From positions 62,001 to 126,000 of IMG/VR virus record IMGVR_UViG_3300042261_002385: a stretch of 64,000 bases of DNA; one strand, given 5' to 3'. Source of the DNA: a virus. The notes under the pieces were generated by a model. The model did not search any database, was not told where the DNA came from, and saw nothing but the letters and a program-made list of their open reading frames with translations. The position numbers were made by a program, and so were the translations under genes. Position 1 is the first letter of the stretch. Every line of letters starts with the position of its first letter. Positions 13,000-19,464 of the stretch are shown here, piece after piece.

Positions 13000-13087
13000 T
13001 GCACCCAGAAGGACTCGAACCTTCAACGGACTTTCGTCTACCCCTCGCATTAAAAGTGCGATGCTCTACCAATTGAGCCATAGGTGC
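13000..13087 (-). tRNA. tRNA-Lys (TTT) with extended variable arm
   Basis: Acceptor GCACCTA/TGGGTGC, anticodon stem TCGCA/TGCGA with loop CTTTTAA. At 88 nt it is class II-sized because of an extra variable hairpin (GAC-GAAA-GTC), abnormal for Lys. Confidence 0.88.
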
Positions 13088-13100
13088 TTAATTACCTTAG

Positions 13101-13173
13101 TGACCCCGGCGAGAATCGAACTCGCGACCCCCTGGTTAAAAGCCAGGTGCTCTACCTACTAAGCTACGAAGTC
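13101..13173 (-). tRNA. tRNA-Lys (TTT), standard form
   Basis: Acceptor GACTTCG/CGGGGTC, anticodon stem CCTGG/CCAGG with loop CTTTTAA, T arm GCGAG-TTCGATT-CTCGC. Normal 73-nt size. Confidence 0.96.
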
Positions 13174-13258
13174 AAATTTTTTCTATGTGATGACTTATAA
13201 CTTAGTAAGCCATCACTTAGCGTTTTCGTTTAGTTTCCATTTTCTTTTTTATTTTTAG

Positions 13259-13329
13259 CACGTCGCCTAGGAATTGAACCCAGCCATCGAGGTTTTGGAG
13301 ACCTGACCGACACCTTGTCTGTGCGACGT
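13259..13329 (-). tRNA. tRNA-Trp (CCA)
   Basis: Acceptor ACGTCGC/GCGACGT, discriminator G, anticodon loop CTCCAAA. Leader 4 is the only leader with a Trp codon. Confidence 0.93.
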
Positions 13330-13336
13330 ATGTTTG

Positions 13337-13410
13337 GGTGAACGACGGGTTACGATCCCGCTACCTCTGGCTTCACAAACCAGCACTCTTCCGATTGAGC
13401 TACATTCACC
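13337..13410 (-). tRNA. tRNA-His (GTG)
   Basis: Acceptor GTGAATG/CGTTCAC with the extra G-1/C73 pair diagnostic of His. Anticodon loop TTGTGAA. The T loop is ATCGTAA, as in tRNA-Asn at 1954. Leader 4 is the only leader with a His codon. Confidence 0.93.
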
Positions 13411-13417
13411 ATATAAA

Positions 13418-13464
13418 CCCCACTTCACCAGGTTAACGGACTGGCTGCCATATGGGAGTGGGGG
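13418..13464 (-). ncRNA. Compact structured element between tRNA-His and tRNA-Phe
   Basis: A perfect 7-bp stem CCCCACT/AGTGGGG encloses a CCATATGG palindrome and an arm CCAG/CTGG whose loop includes CGTTAA. It looks like a miniature tRNA with no T arm. It may be a tRNA remnant or a processing signal. Confidence 0.4.
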
Positions 13465-13487
13465 TCTCCTGTTATTCCAGGACTCCG

Positions 13488-13560
13488 TGGAATGGGTGGG
13501 TATCGAGCCCACTCCTCTGGATTTTCAGTCCAGCGCAATTACCTAATCTGCCACCATTCC
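13488..13560 (-). tRNA. tRNA-Phe (GAA)
   Basis: First tRNA of operon 4. Acceptor GGAATGG/CCATTCC, anticodon stem CTGGA/TCCAG with loop CTGAAAA. The T loop is CTCGATA (C54). Confidence 0.93.
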
Positions 13561-13572
13561 AATTTTTTTAAA

Positions 13573-13607
13573 TAAAAAAACCCGAACTTCTTTCGAGGTT
13601 CGGGTTT
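13573..13607 (-). terminator. Intrinsic terminator/attenuator T4 before tRNA operon 4
   Basis: Minus-strand hairpin AAACCCGAAC/GTTCGGGTTT followed by seven or more T. It lies after leader ORF 4 and 18 nt before tRNA-Phe. Confidence 0.9.
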
Positions 13608-13630
13608 AAATTATATTGTCTTTTATAAGT

Positions 13631-13732
13631 TTACACTTCTAAATTTGAGCAATACTCTTTTAGTACCGAACCAGTGGTGCTAAACCACGAAGTCGATTTA
13701 CTAAATGTGCTATGTTTGCGAATTGCTCTCAT
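13631..13732 (-). CDS. Leader peptide 4, cognate to tRNA operon 4
   Basis: A 33-residue ORF from ATG to TAA. Residues 1-18 contain Ser (5), Arg (2), Lys (2), Phe (2), His (1) and Trp (1), plus two Thr, one Ala and one Ile. The downstream operon encodes Phe, His, Trp, three Lys, Arg(ACG) and three Ser tRNAs. One Arg codon is CGC, the codon for that tRNA. Codons 21-23 form the antiterminator. A hairpin GTGGT-TTAGC-ACCAC lies just before it and may pause RNA polymerase. Attenuation role inferred. Confidence 0.73.
   Translation of the reverse strand: MRAIRKHSTFSKSTSWFSTTGSVLKEYCSNLEV
13666..13672 (-). promoter_or_regulatory. Predicted antiterminator strand of attenuator 4
   Basis: Minus-strand GGTTCGG in leader ORF 4 is the exact complement of CCGAACC (13597-13603) in the 5' arm of T4. 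Confidence 0.65.
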
Positions 13733-13737
13733 TTTTT

Positions 13738-13749
13738 TTATATATTGAA
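13738..13749 (-). promoter_or_regulatory. Phage-type TATA promoter motif upstream of leader 4
   Basis: Minus-strand TTCAATATATAA ends 5 nt before the leader 4 ATG. Confidence 0.55.
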
Positions 13750-13789
13750 TTGTTAAACTCTCTTTTTAAATTATTGTCATTATTCTATA

Positions 13790-13821
13790 CAAATGTAGAT
13801 AAAAGTTTTTAATCTACCAAA
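13790..13821 (-). promoter_or_regulatory. Bacteroidota-type promoter for leader 4 / tRNA operon 4
   Basis: Minus-strand TTTG (13818-13821), 20-nt spacer, TACATTTG (13790-13797) exactly fits TTTG/TAnnTTTG. Flanks match the leader 1 promoter. Confidence 0.8.
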
Positions 13822-13835
13822 TTTTTTTGAAATTT

Positions 13836-14048
13836 TTATCCTCCATAAACATCAACTACTTTACCGTCTCTTACTCTGAAGTTGACTCTGTCCCCTCTAT
13901 TAGACATATCTAACATTTTTGGAACGCCATTTTCTTCTACTATTCTAGTGATAAAACCACCGTCATTAGCATACTTCGTAGCTTGTTCTAAAGTTTTTCC
14001 TACATATTCTTCTTTACTAATGATACCATTGTTTCTTAATTGTGCCAT
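13836..14048 (-). CDS. Small protein resembling I78-type peptidase inhibitors
   Basis: 70 residues. The order GKTLEQATKYANDGGFITRIVEENG, then NRGDRVNFRVRDGKVVDVYGG resembles the compact peptidase inhibitor I78/potato inhibitor I fold, where a loop before RVNFRV-DGKV blocks serine proteases. The inhibitory loop (PKMLDMSNRGD) is visible but not diagnostic. It would act in the cytoplasm, as there is no signal peptide. A phage might use it against a host protease; the family call is tentative. Confidence 0.6.
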   Translation of the reverse strand: MAQLRNNGIISKEEYVGKTLEQATKYANDGGFITRIVEENGVPKMLDMSNRGDRVNFRVRDGKVVDVYGG

Positions 14049-14067
14049 AAGATTTAAATTATTTTTT

Positions 14068-14078
14068 TTAATATATAG
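14068..14078 (+). promoter_or_regulatory. Phage-type TATA promoter motif
   Basis: TTAATATATAG, 17 nt before the ATG at 14096. Confidence 0.5.
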
Positions 14079-14095
14079 TAAAAATTAATTTCTTT

Positions 14096-14362
14096 ATGCC
14101 ATCAAAATCGAAAACTCAGCAAAGATTAATGGGAGCAGCTTATGCTTATGCAACCGGTCAGAACAAAGATGTTCCAGAAACAGCCAAAGACGTTGCAAAA
14201 TCTTTTATTCAGAGTGAAACAAAGGGTCTAAAAAGTAAACCGGCTAAAGAAAGGGCTAAGAAGAGAGCTATAAAGAAACTCAGAGACTTTGCCAAAACTA
14301 AACACGACAAATTACCTGAAAGTGTTTCAGAACACATTATAACCAGATTTTCTGATTTCTAA
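14096..14362 (+). CDS. Small basic phage protein, DUF3008-like
   Basis: 88 residues. The start MPSKSKTQQRLMGAAYAYATG closely resembles a family of small conserved phage proteins (DUF3008 type, MP.KSK.QQR.MG). The rest is lysine-rich and helical. The family role is unknown; charge suggests nucleic acid or virion association. It starts after a TATA motif and stands alone between two minus-strand genes. Confidence 0.68.
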   Translation: MPSKSKTQQRLMGAAYAYATGQNKDVPETAKDVAKSFIQSETKGLKSKPAKERAKKRAIKKLRDFAKTKHDKLPESVSEHIITRFSDF

Positions 14363-14387
14363 CACTCATGAAACATCATGACTATAA

Positions 14388-14813
14388 TTATCCTATTTTG
14401 GTTTTGACAACTTCTGATACAATTTTCTTATCAACCGGTAGTTGCGCGAATTCTTTCATTATTTGACCTATCTGTGTTATGCCGTTTGCTATGAGTTCGT
14501 CTACTTTTGATTCAATCTCTAACTTGGTCATTTGTTTTGGTAGATAAGATTCGATTATTGCTAACTCAGCACAAGCTTGAACTATATCTTCACCTTTACC
14601 ATCAATTGGTGCTAATGATTTAATCGTTTCTTTCAAAGATTTTGATGCTTTGATTAAAATTTTTAAAACATCTTCATCGGAAAGATTTTCGACTCCAGTA
14701 TTTTTTTCGGCAGTTTGAATTTCTCCTTTGACTACAGAAAGTAAATTTTTGGTAACAGTATTCTTCATTTTGAATGCTGTCATGTAGTCTTTGTTAATTT
14801 GTTCTTTTATCAT
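14388..14813 (-). CDS. yqeY: GatB/YqeY domain protein
   Basis: 141 residues, the typical YqeY length. Landmarks: MIKEQINKDYMTAFKMKN, LLSVVKGEIQTAEKN, a helical middle, then ESYLPKQMTKLEIESKVDELI and IGQIMKEF. The YqeY fold matches the tRNA-binding tail of the amidotransferase GatB, but its cellular role is not settled. In a genome full of tRNA genes it may act on tRNA. Its 5' region (14838-15060) is long, non-coding and structured. Confidence 0.85.
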   Translation of the reverse strand: MIKEQINKDYMTAFKMKNTVTKNLLSVVKGEIQTAEKNTGVENLSDEDVLKILIKASKSLKETIKSLAPIDGKGEDIVQACAELAIIESYLPKQMTKLEIESKVDELIANGITQIGQIMKEFAQLPVDKKIVSEVVKTKIG

Positions 14814-14837
14814 TGTTTTAATTTTTCTTTATCAAAT

Positions 14838-14996
14838 AAAAAGAGAGTTTTGGAACGCCTGTCAAGTATGGTCGGAACCCTAGAACCTGTAGTATCTTGA
14901 CTTTTAGTGACCTCATCACTTAGGATTACCTTTTAATGGGCTCATCACCCTTCTTTGAGCAGTGTTACCATTCTGCTCGGAAAATCTCTCTTTGTG
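14838..14996. ncRNA. Candidate structured RNA with a long closing stem
   Basis: AAAGAGAGTTTT near 14840 pairs with AAAATCTCTCTTT near 14985. Between them lie GTCAAG/CTTGAC, AGTGA/TCACT, a GGG/CCC hairpin with a CTCATCA loop, and GAGCAG/CTGCTC, giving a multi-branched fold. Either strand could be transcribed: minus would be a 5' leader of yqeY, plus ends near a T-rich stretch (15000). No tRNA, tmRNA or known riboswitch motif is evident. Confidence 0.45.
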
Positions 14997-15052
14997 TTGT
15001 TTTTTTTTCTAATTATTTACAGATATTTCAATCCAACACAAATTTTAATACC

Positions 15053-15147
15053 TACACTCTTGAATTATATCATATATAGTATAAAATACAAGGTGGTTCA
15101 CTGATTTTTAGTAAGAGTGTAAATTTATTTGTCAGCTACTTACCACC
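15053..15147. promoter_or_regulatory. Overlapping inverted repeats, possible pseudoknot
   Basis: TACACTCTT (15053-15061) and AAGAGTGTA (15113-15121) form a perfect 9-bp stem. GGTGGT (15092-15097) in its loop can pair with ACCACC (15142-15147) outside it. The region 15000-15290 has no supportable gene and contains a TATA-like ATATATAGTATAAAAT stretch (15073-15088). Confidence 0.4.
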
Positions 15148-15277
15148 ATAATTACATTAAAACTCACACATAAGCGTATGAAGTTAAAAACTTGTTTCTG
15201 TCCGCATTTTTCGAAACTATTGTTTTAATGTCTTTTAAGAATACAAATATAGATATTATTTTTTAATAAACAAATAT

Positions 15278-15288
15278 TTAATATATAA
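15278..15288 (+). promoter_or_regulatory. Phage-type TATA promoter motif, near-leaderless gene
   Basis: TTAATATATAA ends 5 nt before the ATG at 15294, as at 7578-7588. Confidence 0.55.
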
Positions 15289-15293
15289 TCTGT

Positions 15294-16919
15294 ATGAGAT
15301 ATTTAAAATTTTATGAAGCTTTTAAATCTAAAGGAATTTCGAACACGATTAAATTCTTAAAATCAAAAGTTGGTCAGAGTTCAAGTCAAGAATTTATATC
15401 ATCACTTAAAGATTTTATGACCCACAATGATTTTCCAATAGATATTTTATCAGATGATGATATCAAATATATGAGTGCTAAAAAAGCATTATTATTAAAA
15501 TCAGACAAACAGTTATCTAATTCTAAAGGAATCTGGGTGTTGAAATATTGGTTTTCTTTAGATAAAGGATTTTTAGGATACACAGCAACAGGTAATCAAA
15601 CTAGTCCATTTAAAGGCATGGAATCAAGTGAAGGTCATGACGGTCTAAGAAGTGCGGAATTATTCACTGACAGAGACTTAGAACATATTAAAGAAAATAT
15701 TACAAGTATGGGAGAAATTTGGCCAGTCACAGATTATAAAAAACTTAAGACAGGAGATATAGTAATAGGTAGATTTGATAGTGAAATATCATTAGCTAAA
15801 ATATTTGTTGATGAACCAGACAACCATAGAGTGTATGCTATACAGGGTGTGGCATCTGGATCTGAACCTAGAGATGCATCTTGGACAAACTTAAGGCAGT
15901 ATGGCGACCTAAGTTGGTGGTTATATGATAACTCAGAAATGGGTCATGATCACCGTAAACTGCATTTCTATAGAAGTTCGAGTAACGAGTTAACCTATGT
16001 CAATCCTCCGGTTGATGAAGTAGAAAATACAGATGATGATGAAATTTTAGAAAACCCTTTAGAATGGAATTTACCACTTAGTAATAGATTTGCCTTTAGT
16101 ACTTGGGGTAGAAGTCAATTTTCTATCAATTCTTATAAAAAAATTGAGGAAGCTGATTTTGCTTTAGTTCTTTACTTTGATGATATGTTAGTATCTAATA
16201 ACGATGTTGCTTATTACGAAAAACCGTCTGAAACAAAACAAAGAAGAGGACAAGAAAAAATGGGAGCTAGTAAATTTATGTCTGACTCTGATATTAGAAG
16301 AATGAACATAGAAAGATATATTCAAAAATTATCAGCGTCTCTCAACATCACAGAATCTGAATTCTTTAATTTAGAAAAAATTGTGTCTAAGTTCTTATCA
16401 CAAGAATTTAGTTTTATTTCAATTTTCCTTAAAAAACCAGACTGGGAATATCTAGAAGAATTCACTTCAAAACTATATGCTGTTGTTGATTGCTCAGACG
16501 ATGAAAAATCATTCTATATAGAAAGAGTAAGAAGTTACTATCAAACAAAAGTTAAAGACTATTACACGTCGTATGTAAGATTTCAAGATTGTAAAAAATA
16601 TATTGTTGGTGATAGCCAATTGAAAAAGATTTTCGATGAGATTTACAAATTAGGATTAGTGATTCATAATAAGTTAGCAAAAACCGAAATAAACACAATT
16701 GAAGATTTATTTATTACAACTAAGAAATTTGAATCATTGTCGAGTTTCATCAGAATGAGTAGAAACCAATTAAATTATAATGTTAGAGAACTTATGAGTA
16801 ATTTTAGATATGGAGATGATACCGAAAGATGCTTTGAGATTTATAAACAAAGTTATGATAAATATGATGAAGATTTAATTAAAATTAAAAGAATAGAACA
16901 GTTTGTAAATTCTTTATAA
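15294..16919 (+). CDS. Large unknown protein with MRYLKFYEAF tag
   Basis: 541 residues, no recognised family. The N-terminus MRYLKFYEAFKSKG matches the recurring tag. Residues ~90-240 are rich in aromatic and charged residues, with GYTATGNQTSPFKGMESSEG and WWLYDNSEMGHDHRKLHFY. The C-terminal half is mostly helical. A catalytic role is possible but no signature is clear. If the tag is a capsid-targeting peptide, this would be one of the largest co-packaged candidates. It converges with, and overlaps by 6 nt, the next minus-strand gene. Confidence 0.75.
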   Translation: MRYLKFYEAFKSKGISNTIKFLKSKVGQSSSQEFISSLKDFMTHNDFPIDILSDDDIKYMSAKKALLLKSDKQLSNSKGIWVLKYWFSLDKGFLGYTATGNQTSPFKGMESSEGHDGLRSAELFTDRDLEHIKENITSMGEIWPVTDYKKLKTGDIVIGRFDSEISLAKIFVDEPDNHRVYAIQGVASGSEPRDASWTNLRQYGDLSWWLYDNSEMGHDHRKLHFYRSSSNELTYVNPPVDEVENTDDDEILENPLEWNLPLSNRFAFSTWGRSQFSINSYKKIEEADFALVLYFDDMLVSNNDVAYYEKPSETKQRRGQEKMGASKFMSDSDIRRMNIERYIQKLSASLNITESEFFNLEKIVSKFLSQEFSFISIFLKKPDWEYLEEFTSKLYAVVDCSDDEKSFYIERVRSYYQTKVKDYYTSYVRFQDCKKYIVGDSQLKKIFDEIYKLGLVIHNKLAKTEINTIEDLFITTKKFESLSSFIRMSRNQLNYNVRELMSNFRYGDDTERCFEIYKQSYDKYDEDLIKIKRIEQFVNSL

Positions 16920-17288
16920 ATGTTTTAAGTCCTGAATTCTATCATCTAATTCCTTAATCAGGATTATACACTCAGTTTTTAAATCTTTAAGTTTTGAAAT
17001 AGTCTCATCATCTGAAGTTTTTCCGGTTTTATTTAGCTTGACAATTTCATCATTAATACCAGATATCTCCTCTTTTAAATTAGCTTTCAATTGATCTAAC
17101 TCTGATTTAATCAGCAATTTTACTTCCGGAATAAAAGTTTTGAAATAAGGATTTTCATACAAATCGTTTTTGTAGTAATCAGAGCTAAATCCTTTAATAA
17201 TTTTAGTGATGTTATCTAAAACCTCTTCTTCATTTTGAGAAGACTTTAATTCTGATAATAACCTCTCATAATCTTTTCGTTTATTCAT
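16914..17288 (-). CDS. Coiled-coil protein downstream of smpB
   Basis: 124 residues from the ATG at 17288, which lies directly after the smpB stop. An upstream ATG would force a 62-nt overlap with smpB. The sequence is almost entirely helical with heptad-like stretches (LKANLKEEISGINDEIVKLN, LKTECIILIKELDDRIQDL). No family recognised. Tight spacing suggests translational coupling with SmpB. Confidence 0.7.
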   Translation of the reverse strand: MNKRKDYERLLSELKSSQNEEEVLDNITKIIKGFSSDYYKNDLYENPYFKTFIPEVKLLIKSELDQLKANLKEEISGINDEIVKLNKTGKTSDDETISKLKDLKTECIILIKELDDRIQDLKHL

Positions 17289-17289
17289 A

Positions 17290-17724
17290 CTACAATCCTC
17301 TTTGCATTTCTCTTTTGATATCTCTCTCTTTAATTGATTGTCGTTTATCATAAAGTTTTTTCCCCTTTACAACACCAATTTTAACTTTTAACTTATTGTT
17401 TTTACTAAATACTTGAAGTGGAACACAAGTTATTCCCTTATCATCCATCATTCTAGAAATTTTGACTATTTGATTTTTAGTAAGTAATAGTTTCTTTTCT
17501 CTATTTTCTTCGTGTTTTTCAGAAAGGTGTGTTTGTTTGTATCTGGCTACTTTGAAGTTTTTTATCCAAACTTCACCAGACTTTAGGTAGATAAAAGAAT
17601 CAGTCAAATTAACATTTCCCATTCTAATAGACTTAACTTCAGAACCAAGCAGAATTATTCCTGCTTCAAATTCTTCTAAAACATGGAATTCAAAATATGC
17701 TTTTCTGTTGTTTACAATACTCAT
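17290..17724 (-). CDS. smpB: SsrA-binding protein SmpB
   Basis: 144 residues, close to the usual ~150-160. Signatures run through its length: NRKAYFEFHVLEEFEAGI, LGSEVKSIR, NLTDSFIYLKSGEVWIKN, and the C-terminal GKKLYDKR-IKERD-KREMQR. SmpB binds tmRNA and places it in the A site of stalled ribosomes for trans-translation. A phage copy is rare. I find no tmRNA in the window, so it may recruit host tmRNA or one elsewhere in the genome. It fits with the other translation genes here. Confidence 0.95.
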   Translation of the reverse strand: MSIVNNRKAYFEFHVLEEFEAGIILLGSEVKSIRMGNVNLTDSFIYLKSGEVWIKNFKVARYKQTHLSEKHEENREKKLLLTKNQIVKISRMMDDKGITCVPLQVFSKNNKLKVKIGVVKGKKLYDKRQSIKERDIKREMQRGL

Positions 17725-17790
17725 ATAACAAATATAATTATATTTCTACAATTTGTTTAGTAAAGTTAAACAACTCATTAAATTTTTTCA

Positions 17791-18135
17791 TTAAGAAAGG
17801 TGTTCGTTAATGACCTCTTTAAGTCTGTCTTTACCAACATTACCTACAAGTTTTACTGGATTTCCCTCTGAATCAGTTACCAACTGCCCTTCTTTATAAA
17901 AAAGAAGTGTAGGAATATTCCTGATTCCCAGTTTTTTTACTAAATCTGAATTTTCATCAGCATTCAGTTTACCAACAGATAATTGACCCACGTATTCTGA
18001 AGATACTTGGTCGATAATTGGAGCAATCAATTTACAAGGTCCACACCACGGGGCCCAAACATCTACAAGTGTTAGTGGATGGTTTGTAAACTCATCAAAG
18101 TTTGTATCATTTAATTCTGTAATATATGCTATCAT
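17791..18135 (-). CDS. Thioredoxin, canonical WCGPC
   Basis: 114 residues with VDVWAPWCGPCKLIAP (active site near residue 30), a conserved buried Asp/Lys pattern and cis-Pro NIPTLLFY. Cytoplasmic disulfide reductase. It is distinct from the WCNPC thioredoxin at 1012-1338, so the phage carries two. It is preceded by the nucleotidyltransferase-like gene in the same orientation, 40 nt away. Confidence 0.95.
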   Translation of the reverse strand: MIAYITELNDTNFDEFTNHPLTLVDVWAPWCGPCKLIAPIIDQVSSEYVGQLSVGKLNADENSDLVKKLGIRNIPTLLFYKEGQLVTDSEGNPVKLVGNVGKDRLKEVINEHLS

Positions 18136-18175
18136 TTTTTCGCTTTCTTTTTTATATTTATTAAATTGATAAAGT

Positions 18176-19462
18176 TTACTCTAACCAATTAAGGTTTATT
18201 TGGGTAGTTTCTTTATCATCTTTTATTCCTAAGATTTTTCTGACCTTTCCCTTAGTGTCATTAATTATATTTTTTCTAACTGAGAGTTCTAATAGTAGTA
18301 GGTTCTCTGGAGATAACTCAACATCTTCAAGGTCATGTTTTTCAAGAATTGAAATTCCAATTATTGGATCCTCTTCAAAAATTTCTAATACATTTTTAAC
18401 TATTTTTAATTGTTCTGAAAGTTTTTTTCCCTTCAAATTTCTGATGCTATTCGGAGCGTAACGACCAACTCTTGATAGAAGTTCTAAATCTTCATCAGTT
18501 GGATCACAATCTACGTAACTATTATCTTTAAAAAAGAAATAAAGTTTGTCCCACAATTTAGCTAGCAAGTCTTTTTGCCAAATGTTTCTCATATAAAATA
18601 AAAACTCAAAAGAACTACGTATTTTTCTTAGATTATCATCTACGAATTCTTCATGACCATAAACAAAATCAGCATTATCATCTATTTTTTTATCAGTTTG
18701 AACAGGATTGAGGTGATAAATATTAGACACTTCATTAAAATTAATTTTGATATATTCCTCAATGTCTTTGTCTCTATGTATAGTAAAAAATTGATTCAAT
18801 TTTTCAGAGTATCTCTGATACATATTAAAGTATCTTTCTTTAAATCTAAATTTGAAAGTGTCATTAAATCTAACTCCAATAGTATGTTTTACAAGTTTTA
18901 ACTCAAAGTCGTCTAATTTACAATTTAGTTCATCAGCCTTTTTGACAATTCTTATTGCAGTATGAGCAGGTGTCATTAGATTACAAACTTTTAGTTCACC
19001 GGTGTTTAGAAATTCTTCAAATTCTTGAGTCCAATAAACTTTATCTTCTTCAATTGAATATCCCACCTTTGTTGAATTGATATCAAATGAACGAAGTATC
19101 AAATCAGTGTCTTTTTTATTAGATTTATACTTTACTATATTTAACATTCCATTATTTTCAGAACTAACAATAGTATAGAAGTCTCTATTAATATTTCCAT
19201 ATCTCATACCAGAATAGTCTTCCCAGAAACTTTCTTCTTTTTCTTGGTATTTGAATAAAAGACTTTTATCAGAATCGTCAATTGCTTCAATCACTCCATC
19301 AAATATAAAAATATCTACATCATTAACAACAGCTTTATTACCAGAGACTGATTGCCAAACTAAGTTGGCAATCGATCCACCAGCGATAAATCCACTACTT
19401 GGAAGAGTCCATTTAGACTTAATTACATCAACCGCGTCCCTAACAAGTTTTTCTATATTCAT
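18176..19462 (-). CDS. Nucleotidyltransferase-fold protein
   Basis: 428 residues. The N-terminal GFIAGGSIANLVWQ, then VNDVDIFIFD fits the Pol beta-type nucleotidyltransferase signature (GG-S and D-x-D, residues ~24-52). The rest is unfamiliar. CCA-adding enzymes and minimal nucleotidyltransferases share this core. Because almost all tRNAs here lack an encoded CCA, a tRNA role is conceivable but unproven, and the third catalytic Asp is not obvious. It starts just after the ClpP-like gene (2-nt gap). Confidence 0.65.
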   Translation of the reverse strand: MNIEKLVRDAVDVIKSKWTLPSSGFIAGGSIANLVWQSVSGNKAVVNDVDIFIFDGVIEAIDDSDKSLLFKYQEKEESFWEDYSGMRYGNINRDFYTIVSSENNGMLNIVKYKSNKKDTDLILRSFDINSTKVGYSIEEDKVYWTQEFEEFLNTGELKVCNLMTPAHTAIRIVKKADELNCKLDDFELKLVKHTIGVRFNDTFKFRFKERYFNMYQRYSEKLNQFFTIHRDKDIEEYIKINFNEVSNIYHLNPVQTDKKIDDNADFVYGHEEFVDDNLRKIRSSFEFLFYMRNIWQKDLLAKLWDKLYFFFKDNSYVDCDPTDEDLELLSRVGRYAPNSIRNLKGKKLSEQLKIVKNVLEIFEEDPIIGISILEKHDLEDVELSPENLLLLELSVRKNIINDTKGKVRKILGIKDDKETTQINLNWLE

Positions 19463-19464
19463 AA

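Noticed and set aside
13187-13215. GTGATG/CATCAC hairpin between tRNA-Lys and tRNA-Trp as a terminator or gene
   Set aside because: No T run follows on the minus strand and no ORF or tRNA fits; probably spacer or processing structure.
12312-13546. Open frames over tRNA operon 4
   Set aside because: They overlap clear tRNA genes and have tRNA-derived sequence; no start context or composition of real genes.
2983-13607. T-box riboswitches before the tRNA operons
   Set aside because: T-boxes sense tRNA by a specifier loop and a conserved T-box sequence, neither of which is present. Each region instead contains a complete ATG-to-stop ORF with cognate codons.
14838-14996. Hammerhead ribozyme, because GTGATGAG occurs twice on the minus strand
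   Set aside because: The required core CTGATGA and the paired GAAA are absent; the GATGAG pieces lie inside simple hairpins.
14838-15290. tmRNA partner for SmpB
   Set aside because: No tRNA-like acceptor with GGTTCRA T arm and no tag reading frame ending in Ala-Ala could be found; kept only as an open possibility in the findings.
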